The notes under the pieces: generated by a model
Told to the model about the DNA's origin: nothing
Seen by the model: the letters and a program-made list of their open reading frames with translations, nothing else
The model's database searches: none
Position numbers and translations under genes: made by a program
Shown here: positions 1 through 6,311 of the stretch, in pieces
Numbering within the stretch: the stretch's first letter is position 1
Layout of the letters: each line of letters starts with the position of its first letter
NCBI GenBank assembly: GCA_021736285.1
Contig: JAIPGE010000058.1
Coordinates: forward strand, 1-8,074
DNA: 8,074 nt
DNA from: Candidatus Izemoplasma sp.
Lineage (GTDB): Bacteria > Bacillota_I > Bacilli_A > Izemoplasmatales > Izemoplasmataceae
Direction: 5' to 3'

Positions 1-802
1 CAATCCTAATCAAACAGTTAATTATACAACAGCACATGATAATAATGTATTGTATGATAAATTAATGTTATCGACTGGAGATGATGTTACTTACGAACAG
101 ATTAAAAACATGCAAAAACAGGCGAATGCGATTGTATTAACAAGCAACGGTATTCCATTTTTACATGCCGGTGTGGAATTAATGCGGTCTAAACCATGTA
201 CAGTGATTAATGATGAACCACAAGGTGAATGTGATGACAGTTTGAGTTATGATCATAATAGTTATCGTTCACCAGATCAGACCAATCAAATCGATTGGCA
301 ATGGAAAGTGGATAATTTAGATGTCTTTAATTATTATAAGGGGTTAATCGAAATTAGACGCAATATCAATGTCTTTAGTTACGATTCGCTGGATACATTA
401 AATGAGAAACTCTTTTTCTTACCAGATGATCGTGGCATTGTGACTTATATGATTTACGATGATGAGAGTCCGTGGGAATACACCTTAGTTGTTCACAATA
501 ATTCAGTGGTTCAACGCAGTGTTGACTTACAAGGTCAAACATGGAATTTAGTTGCCAATCAAGACCAAGCTGGATTAGATACCATTGAGTTATTAGAAGG
601 GACGACCACAATCAGACCAAATGAAACCTTGATTATGTATGTCCTTGCGAGTGGTGCTGAATGGCCAGTGGTTGTTGAGGATACACCAGAGGAACCAATC
701 ACAGATGCAAATGGTGTTAATCTCTACCTTATTATTGGTGGAATTGTTGTTGGCGTTGCGTTAATTGGCGCTGGTGTGACACTGTTTATTAGACGGCCGT
801 AG
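1..802 (+). CDS. Type I pullulanase, C-terminal part, membrane-anchored (5'-truncated by window edge)
   Basis: The frame is open from base 2, so 266 C-terminal residues are visible and the true start lies upstream. Pullulanase hydrolyses alpha-1,6 branch points in pullulan, amylopectin or glycogen. The visible part begins at GH13 conserved region IV (VNYTTAHDNN, visible residues 6-15; the Asp is the transition-state residue), followed by GIPFLHAG (50-57) and NSYRSPDQTNQIDW (86-99), both typical of type I pullulanases. The nucleophile and acid/base residues lie outside the window. From about residue 117 a beta-rich C-terminal domain follows. A Pro/Glu-rich linker then leads to a glycine-rich membrane helix (about 239-262) ending in RRP at the C-terminus, so the enzyme is probably held on the outer face of the membrane. 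No LPXTG motif is present. Two Cys (66 and 77) could form a disulfide. It is followed after 8 bases by the next gene, probably as one operon. The family call is firm; exact specificity is inferred. Confidence 0.9.
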   Translation, partial: NPNQTVNYTTAHDNNVLYDKLMLSTGDDVTYEQIKNMQKQANAIVLTSNGIPFLHAGVELMRSKPCTVINDEPQGECDDSLSYDHNSYRSPDQTNQIDWQWKVDNLDVFNYYKGLIEIRRNINVFSYDSLDTLNEKLFFLPDDRGIVTYMIYDDESPWEYTLVVHNNSVVQRSVDLQGQTWNLVANQDQAGLDTIELLEGTTTIRPNETLIMYVLASGAEWPVVVEDTPEEPITDANGVNLYLIIGGIVVGVALIGAGVTLFIRRP

Positions 803-806
803 GTGA
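801..806 (+). promoter_or_regulatory. Ribosome binding site of the GH13 gene, overlapping the pullulanase stop
   Basis: AGGTGA lies 4 bases before the ATG at 811 and shares two bases with the TAG stop of the pullulanase gene (800-802). This supports the ATG at 811 over the next Met codon at 820, and suggests that translation of the two genes is coupled. Confidence 0.7.
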
Positions 807-810
807 TACG

Positions 811-2655
811 ATGAATTTTATGATTTACCATGAAGCCAAAAGTAAATTTGCATATATGGCTGATCGTGATACGATTCATTTGCGTGTTCAAACCAGTAAA
901 GAAAACATTAATCAGATAGAAGTCGTTTATGGGGACCCATTCTTTTGGGGTCCTAAAGACGATGATCCAGACACGTGGGAGTGGAAAGCCCAAACAAGTA
1001 CATCAACTGTGTTGGTTAAAGAATATGAAACAATGCAGTTCAACCATTATTTTGTTGCACTAAAGCCAAAATATAAACGAATGAAGTATGTTTTTATCGT
1101 GAACAAACGCTATTTATATGGGGCACACGGTATCATTGATTTAGATAAGCAACCCAAACAAAAACAAAACCTATTTAATTATTTTAACTTTCCTTATTTG
1201 CCACAAGCCGATCTTTTTGATGCACCAAAATGGGTTGATAAGCAAATATGGTATTCAATTTTTCCTGAACGGTTCGCAAACGGTGATGTATCGATCAATC
1301 CGAAAGGCACACTACCCTGGGGAGAAACAGACAAATATTCTAATCGCCAACGGTTTGGTGGCGACTTACAAGGAATCATTGACCATCTTGATTATTTAGA
1401 TGATTTAGGGATTACAGGAATCTATATGACTCCTATCTTTGATGCAGATTCAGCTCACAAATATGACATTAATGATTATAAAAAAATCGATCCTGCGTTT
1501 GGCGATAATCACACATTTAAAAAATTGGTAGAAGAAGCCCATAAACGCGATATCAAAGTAATGCTGGATGCAGTCTTTAACCATTGTGGGTTCCGTCATC
1601 CATTCTTTCAAGATGTGTTAAAAAATGGGAAACAGTCTAACTATGTAAATTGTTTCCATATTATTGATCAGGACAAGCCTTTATTACCCTTTGATGTCAG
1701 ACCAGGTGAACAACTTACGAAAGCACAATCAATTTACTGTCACCAACACCCTGATGAAATAAATTATCGAACCTTCGCGTTTACCCCTATGATGCCAAAA
1801 TTGAATACAGATGATCCATTAATGAAAGCACATCTACTGGACGTTGCGACATATTGGATAAAAGAATTTGATATTGATGGATGGCGACTAGACGTGAGCA
1901 ATGAAGTTAGCCATAGTTTCTGGCGTGAATTCAGACAAGTCGTGAAAAAGGTCAAAAAAAATGCGTATATCGTTGGTGAAAATTGGGATAATTCAAACCC
2001 ATGGTTATTAGGCGATCAATATGATGCAGTAATGAATTATGAAATTTTATTTCCGATTTGGAACTTCTTTGGAACCAATATTGATCAACAAAACATCACA
2101 GCCTCGGAGTTTAGAATCCATCTCAACAAAGTTTTAACAGATTATCCGAAAAACGTCTTAAAAAGTATGTATAATTTAGTTGATTCACATGATACAACAC
2201 GTATTTTAGAAATCTGTGGTAACGATAAAAGTATTGCAAAACTAGCGTATTTATTCTTATTTACTTTCCCTGGTGCACCAAGCATTTTCTATGGTGATGA
2301 AATCGGTCTTAGTGGCAAACATGATCCCGATAACAGACGGTGTATGATTTGGGAAAAAGACAAACAAGATCATGACATGTTTGATTTTTTAAAACATCTA
2401 ATTGCCTTACGAAAAAAATATGATGGGTTTACCGCAGTTGATTATCACTGGATTCAGACAAATGACGACACAGACACACTCATCTTTAAAAAAGACACAC
2501 TAACATTTTTCCTAAACAACAGTTCAGAAGAACAGATTATCTCGTTACCTAAAAACTTAGCATATAAGCGTGTGACAGATATATTTAGAGACCAAAAAAT
2601 TAATTTAAAAGATACCATCACACTCCAACATTTTCAATTTTATGTTTTTAAATAA
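811..2655 (+). CDS. Cytoplasmic neopullulanase / cyclomaltodextrinase / maltogenic amylase (GH13_20-like)
   Basis: This 614-residue enzyme has no signal peptide and should act in the cytoplasm, hydrolysing imported maltodextrins or cyclodextrins to maltose and glucose. Residues 1-125 resemble the N-terminal beta domain (CBM34 type) of this group. The catalytic barrel runs from about 145 to 525, with a C-terminal beta domain after 540. Conserved regions are all present: DAVFNH (253-258), MPKLNT (328-333, a hallmark of the neopullulanase group), GWRLDVSNE (357-365, nucleophile D361), VGENWD (388-393, acid/base E390) and VDSHDTTR (457-464, stabiliser D461). FGGDLQGIIDHLDYL (182-196) and HKYDINDY (216-223) also fit. 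Region III reads ENWDNSNPW where EIWHDxxPW is more usual; the catalytic Glu is kept. Length is slightly above the usual 580-590. Neopullulanase, cyclomaltodextrinase and maltogenic amylase cannot be told apart from sequence. It is the last gene before the terminator at 2658. Confidence 0.92.
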   Translation: MNFMIYHEAKSKFAYMADRDTIHLRVQTSKENINQIEVVYGDPFFWGPKDDDPDTWEWKAQTSTSTVLVKEYETMQFNHYFVALKPKYKRMKYVFIVNKRYLYGAHGIIDLDKQPKQKQNLFNYFNFPYLPQADLFDAPKWVDKQIWYSIFPERFANGDVSINPKGTLPWGETDKYSNRQRFGGDLQGIIDHLDYLDDLGITGIYMTPIFDADSAHKYDINDYKKIDPAFGDNHTFKKLVEEAHKRDIKVMLDAVFNHCGFRHPFFQDVLKNGKQSNYVNCFHIIDQDKPLLPFDVRPGEQLTKAQSIYCHQHPDEINYRTFAFTPMMPKLNTDDPLMKAHLLDVATYWIKEFDIDGWRLDVSNEVSHSFWREFRQVVKKVKKNAYIVGENWDNSNPWLLGDQYDAVMNYEILFPIWNFFGTNIDQQNITASEFRIHLNKVLTDYPKNVLKSMYNLVDSHDTTRILEICGNDKSIAKLAYLFLFTFPGAPSIFYGDEIGLSGKHDPDNRRCMIWEKDKQDHDMFDFLKHLIALRKKYDGFTAVDYHWIQTNDDTDTLIFKKDTLTFFLNNSSEEQIISLPKNLAYKRVTDIFRDQKINLKDTITLQHFQFYVFK

Positions 2656-2657
2656 TG

Positions 2658-2690
2658 AAAAAGCCTTCCACGAATTGTGGAAGGCTTTTT
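2658..2690. terminator. Bidirectional intrinsic terminator between convergent operons
   Basis: A perfect inverted repeat has arms AAAAAGCCTTCCAC (2658-2671) and GTGGAAGGCTTTTT (2677-2690) around the 5-base loop GAATT. Read in either direction the GC-rich stem ends in a run of five T. It begins 2 bases after the plus-strand stop (2655) and lies 16 bases beyond the malG stop (2707), so it should terminate both transcripts. Confidence 0.93.
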
Positions 2691-2706
2691 CTAAGTGAAT
2701 GATTGA

Positions 2707-3765
2707 TTATCCTTTATTCGCGCCAGCTGTGATCCCTTCAATTAGATAACGTTGGAACGCGACATAGAGAATTGTAATTGGAACAGCGACAATCATAGCT
2801 GCTGCAGCAAATGCTGGGTAATTTGTATCTCCAGGATCGTTAATGAAATCAAATATACCAACAGCAAGTGTCCATTTTTCTGAATCTATAATTAAGAATG
2901 AGGGAAGAATATAGTCCATCCATGGTGCCATAAATTGTGTTACCGCAACAAACGAAATAATCGGTACACTAAGCGGTAAAATAATTTTGAAGAAGATTTG
3001 AATCTTATTCGCGCCATCAATTTTAGCTGATTCATCTAATTCCTTAGGAATATTCATTAAGTATCCCTTAATCAGCCAGATATTAAATGGTATGCCACCA
3101 GCCACATAAATAATGACCAGTGCTTTTGGTTCATTGGTTAATCCAAATGTTTGAAACAACGTAAATATTGCGATTAACGATAAGAAGGTTGGGAACATTT
3201 GTAGTACTAGAATAGTCAGTAATCCCGCTTTCTTTCCTTTGAATTTATATCTTGCGAAGACATACGCAGTACCAGTGACAAACAAGACCGCACCAATCAT
3301 TGTTAAGAAGGCAACTTGCAGTGTATTCCAATACCAATTGACAAAGTCTGTTGTCAATTCACGGCCACCAAGTTCCCGTGAACCTGTGAGTAAAAATTTA
3401 TAGTTAATTAAACTGGGCTCTGTAGGCCATATTGTATTTAGAATACCACTGGTTGGACTTAAACTAGTACCAATCGTGTAAACAATTGGAACAAGCACAA
3501 TAAACGCAAGTAGAACAAGTTCAGCAAAGATGGCCAATGTCCCAATAATATTTTTTATCCCGAGTAATTTCTTAATTGCGGTTGGATTAATTTGTCGAAT
3601 TGCTTCAACTTTAAGATAGTAAATTAATCCAAAAATAGGGATCAAACCAATAAACCCAGCTTTTGTTTTATTATAGCCTTTACGTGCTGCAATACCGGCT
3701 GTGAGAGATTGATGGGTAAAGAGAAGGACTAAGCTTAAATAAATGAGTAACGCTCTTACCACCAT
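2707..3765 (-). CDS. malG: Maltodextrin ABC transporter permease MalG, with N-terminal extension
   Basis: This 352-residue inner permease subunit pairs with MalF to form the membrane channel for maltodextrins. The core shows six membrane helices (about 73-97, 146-170, 181-206, 214-237, 264-288, 321-340). The EAA loop that contacts the ATPase is at 241-266 (ELDESAKIDGAN, then FFKIILP). The WPTEPSLINYKFLL segment (113-126) and the C-terminal EGITAGANKG are family hallmarks. Typical MalG proteins have about 280-300 residues. The excess is an N-terminal module (1-71) with two hydrophobic stretches (about 5-17 and 38-51) separated by a basic segment (RKGYNKTK). No in-frame ATG, GTG or TTG was seen near the core start, and a strong ribosome binding site precedes the ATG used, so the extension seems genuine. 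The ATG is 2 bases after the malF stop. The substrate is inferred from the neighbouring glycosidases. Confidence 0.9.
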   Translation of the reverse strand: MVVRALLIYLSLVLLFTHQSLTAGIAARKGYNKTKAGFIGLIPIFGLIYYLKVEAIRQINPTAIKKLLGIKNIIGTLAIFAELVLLAFIVLVPIVYTIGTSLSPTSGILNTIWPTEPSLINYKFLLTGSRELGGRELTTDFVNWYWNTLQVAFLTMIGAVLFVTGTAYVFARYKFKGKKAGLLTILVLQMFPTFLSLIAIFTLFQTFGLTNEPKALVIIYVAGGIPFNIWLIKGYLMNIPKELDESAKIDGANKIQIFFKIILPLSVPIISFVAVTQFMAPWMDYILPSFLIIDSEKWTLAVGIFDFINDPGDTNYPAFAAAAMIVAVPITILYVAFQRYLIEGITAGANKG

Positions 3766-3767
3766 GA

Positions 3768-6251
3768 TTAATCAACCTCCTTGAAGGCACGTGTCTGGGT
3801 AAAGTTCCACGCACTTAATGTCCCAATAATTAAGAAGATTAAAATACTAAAGACGCTTGCCATTGAATACCACCGGATATTCGGATCAGTTGTCAGTTTA
3901 TAAATCCAGGAAATCAAGATATCCGTTGAGCCGGCGTAGGCAGTTTCGTACGTGCCACCACCCGGGCCACCACCAGTGATGAAGTAAATAACACCAAAGT
4001 TATTAAAGTTTCCACTAAATGTCATAATCAGAAGTGGACTTGTCGCAAATAAGACAAGTGGCATTGTGATAAATCTGAATTGTTGGAATCCTGTTGCACC
4101 ATCAATGCTTGCGGCTTCATATAAAGACTTATCAATTGAAGTCATAACACCACTCATCAAGGCCATAAAGAATGGAAATCCAAGCCAGATATTTAATATA
4201 ATTAAGAAAATACGTACAAACCATGGATTTGCTTCATTGCTCAACCATTGAATTGAATCTTCACCAAGATAAAGCAAGCGCTGCAATCCTGATCCAGCAT
4301 CTTGGAAACTACGTCCAAGTAATCCCCAGTTTTCTAATATAGTATTAACACCAATGCGTCCTAAAATTTGATTCACATACCCGTTATCATTGAAAACAAC
4401 ACGGAAAATCATTTGTGAGATTAGCGCTGGCACTGCCCAAGGTAAAATTAAAATACCCCGCCATGCCTTACGGAAAACAACCCGTTTATTGTTTAAGATA
4501 ACAGCTTGAACAAACCCACCAAAGAAACAAGTAAATGTCGCAAAGAATGCCCAAATAAGTGTCCAAGAGAAGACTTTCCAAAATTGGCCACCAAAGTTAA
4601 TTGAACTGCCACTGGTTAATGTAAAGACTTCTAAAAAGTTTCTAAATCCAACCCATTGAATCAATTGTCCAGGAGGGATGTGCTCAATATTATAATTGGT
4701 AAAGGCAACTAAGATACCAAATAATATCGGTAAAATACTAACAAATGTCACAATAATAAGTGCCGGTGTTAATACAATGTACTCAAAGAAATCTTCATAC
4801 AAATCTTTAAAATAACTTTTTTCAGAAGGAACTTTCTTTGTATTGTGTTCAATCATACCAGTTTTGTAAGCATCTTTGATATTCCAAACATAAAGAATTA
4901 AGATGTAGGCAATGACTAATGTTGAAATAATTCCTCTGAGCAATAGTTGTGTTGAATGGTGCCCTGCAAGTTCAATCGTACTTGCTTGGATTGTTTCAGT
5001 TCCACTAGCTGGAAGCAAGAAACCAATCTTTTGATGTTGATAGAGAGTCGTTTGAGGAATGCTTCCCATTGTAATGAGACCCCATGTTCCTTTGACAAAG
5101 AAACCAGCTCTTTCATGATAAAAATTATTCACGCGTTCTGTAATAGTACCATATAACTCTGGATTATATTCAAAGAAGATATGCGCCAACATTTTGTTGT
5201 AGTCGTCATTGTCCATATCTAATCCTTGTGAGATCAGACGTGTTTGAAGCATGTCTTTAAAACTACCGATTGAATCATATGTTAGTAGTTCATCACCATA
5301 AAGTTCATCAAAGAAATCGTTGAAATATCCGGAATAGTAAATCGAACGTGTTTGCCGATTTACTTGTTCATAGTCAGTTGCATACACAACATCATATTGC
5401 TCAGCCACTAAATTATCAAATGCTTCAGTTTGTAATGTGCCTAAATTATCATCGATATAGGTTTGCAAGGTATCATCAAATGTTGGTGCATTAGGATCAA
5501 ATCCATCATCCACCAATTCAATGGTTGCAATCCGTTCCATTTCCGTTTGTAAATTAGATGCATAGTCACTATTTAAACGGACATCGCGTTCAGCACGTTC
5601 GAGTAATAAGTCTTCAACGATATTTAAGACAGCTGCATCAGCTTTTGTTGCAGCTTCATCTTCAATGGCTGCGATACCATCATCGAATGCAATTTGTTCA
5701 ATACGTGCGATTTCTGTCCCTAAAAAAGCAAACATATGTTCCGGCGTATATGTCACATTATCGACTTGAACAACCTTGCCATCATCGTCATAAAAAACCA
5801 AATCATTTTCACTAAAAGTTAGATTATTTGACTCAGCAACATCATGTAATAAATCAAAATCTTCATAAGCATAGTCACTTGTAGGGTTAAGTGCTTTTAA
5901 GTTATAGTAATACCAAGTAGGATAATAATTAGATAGTTCAACAGTGATTTCTTCACCGGGTATTTTATCGTCATAAATATCAAATTCGTGACCATAAGCC
6001 CCAGTCCCAAATTCAATACCCAATATTCCTGCAAAAAGTAATAAGAAGATAATCCCTTTTATGAATTGTCGATTCAAAAATTGTCCTGTTCCCCAAATTA
6101 AGGAAGAAGCCAATGTTTTGATAATAACAAACGGGGGTGTCTTCTTAAAAAATTCATATAATTTCATTGGCACAAAGCGGATAAAATGCCAAAGTCCAAT
6201 CACTAGATGCTTGATTGGATTAAGAATGTATTTTTCTAGTGTATCAATCAT
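3768..6251 (-). CDS. malF: Maltodextrin ABC transporter permease MalF with large extracytoplasmic insertion
   Basis: At 827 residues this MalF is far longer than usual (about 290-510). Eight membrane helices are visible: about 64-84, 436-457, 490-516, 558-586, 599-621, 679-701, 733-757 and 796-816. The EAA loop (YEAASIDGATGFQQFRFITMP, minus its last residue, 711-730) contacts the ATPase. TGGGPGGGTYETAYAG (759-774) followed by TDILISWIYKLT is characteristic of Gram-positive maltodextrin permeases. The N-terminus has amphipathic, basic helices and the motif GTGQFLNRQFIKG (54-66) just before the first membrane helix. Between helices 1 and 2 lies about 350 residues of acidic, hydrophilic sequence (86-435), helical and possibly coiled-coil at 178-250, that should face outside. 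The segment GLITMGSIP (391-399) near helix 2 looks like the conserved end of the normal, shorter loop. The E. coli P2 loop is instead between helices 3 and 4, a stretch of only about 40 residues here. The start is supported by a good ribosome binding site. Confidence 0.92.
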   Translation of the reverse strand: MIDTLEKYILNPIKHLVIGLWHFIRFVPMKLYEFFKKTPPFVIIKTLASSLIWGTGQFLNRQFIKGIIFLLLFAGILGIEFGTGAYGHEFDIYDDKIPGEEITVELSNYYPTWYYYNLKALNPTSDYAYEDFDLLHDVAESNNLTFSENDLVFYDDDGKVVQVDNVTYTPEHMFAFLGTEIARIEQIAFDDGIAAIEDEAATKADAAVLNIVEDLLLERAERDVRLNSDYASNLQTEMERIATIELVDDGFDPNAPTFDDTLQTYIDDNLGTLQTEAFDNLVAEQYDVVYATDYEQVNRQTRSIYYSGYFNDFFDELYGDELLTYDSIGSFKDMLQTRLISQGLDMDNDDYNKMLAHIFFEYNPELYGTITERVNNFYHERAGFFVKGTWGLITMGSIPQTTLYQHQKIGFLLPASGTETIQASTIELAGHHSTQLLLRGIISTLVIAYILILYVWNIKDAYKTGMIEHNTKKVPSEKSYFKDLYEDFFEYIVLTPALIIVTFVSILPILFGILVAFTNYNIEHIPPGQLIQWVGFRNFLEVFTLTSGSSINFGGQFWKVFSWTLIWAFFATFTCFFGGFVQAVILNNKRVVFRKAWRGILILPWAVPALISQMIFRVVFNDNGYVNQILGRIGVNTILENWGLLGRSFQDAGSGLQRLLYLGEDSIQWLSNEANPWFVRIFLIILNIWLGFPFFMALMSGVMTSIDKSLYEAASIDGATGFQQFRFITMPLVLFATSPLLIMTFSGNFNNFGVIYFITGGGPGGGTYETAYAGSTDILISWIYKLTTDPNIRWYSMASVFSILIFLIIGTLSAWNFTQTRAFKEVD
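3775..3782 (-). promoter_or_regulatory. Ribosome binding site of malG inside the malF 3' end
   Basis: AAGGAGGT on the minus strand lies 10 bases before the malG ATG and is made of malF codons for its last residues (Lys-Glu-Val). The spacing is a little long. It supports the annotated malG start, which decides that the N-terminal extension is translated, and suggests coupled translation with malF. Confidence 0.75.
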
Positions 6252-6255
6252 TCAC

Positions 6256-6263
6256 ATCACCTC
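6256..6263 (-). promoter_or_regulatory. Ribosome binding site of malF
   Basis: GAGGTGAT on the minus strand lies 4 bases before the malF ATG (6249-6251), in the malE-malF gap. It fixes the malF start and shows that malF has its own initiation site downstream of the hairpin at 6274-6301. Confidence 0.75.
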
Positions 6264-6273
6264 AAAATTAAGT

Positions 6274-6301
6274 AAAAGGCCATGTTTGACCATGGCCTTT
6301 T
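6274..6301 (-). terminator. Intercistronic hairpin between malE and malF (possible leaky terminator or mRNA stabiliser)
   Basis: Perfect 11-bp arms AAAAGGCCATG and CATGGCCTTTT flank a 6-base loop. In the direction of the mal operon the stem ends in only four T followed by ACTTAATTTT, so termination would be partial. It begins 10 bases after the malE stop. Such a hairpin could let the binding-protein mRNA accumulate above the permease mRNA, through partial termination or through protection of the malE 3' end. Which of these applies cannot be told from sequence. The T-rich side on the plus strand (TTTTGTTTT) is a better terminator tail, but no plus-strand gene ends here. Confidence 0.65.
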
Positions 6302-6311
6302 GTTTTAACGA

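Noticed and set aside
50..52. TTG at 50 as a start codon for the first gene
   Set aside because: The frame continues upstream to base 2 with conserved pullulanase region IV, so the gene is truncated by the window, not started here.
932..953. Small inverted repeat GGACCC / GGGTCC inside the GH13 gene
   Set aside because: It has only six base pairs, lies within conserved coding sequence and has no T run; probably chance.
724..993. Minus-strand open frame of 89 codons across the pullulanase-GH13 junction
   Set aside because: It is antisense to two firmly identified genes and covers their junction; no family resemblance or initiation signal.
5558..5815. Plus-strand open frame of 85 codons opposite malF
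   Set aside because: It is His/Leu/Gln-rich low-complexity sequence, the antisense image of the acidic helical part of MalF, with no ribosome binding site that I can see.
6252..6311. Internal promoter for malF in the malE-malF gap
   Set aside because: I found no convincing -35/-10 pair; the gap is mostly the hairpin and the ribosome binding site.
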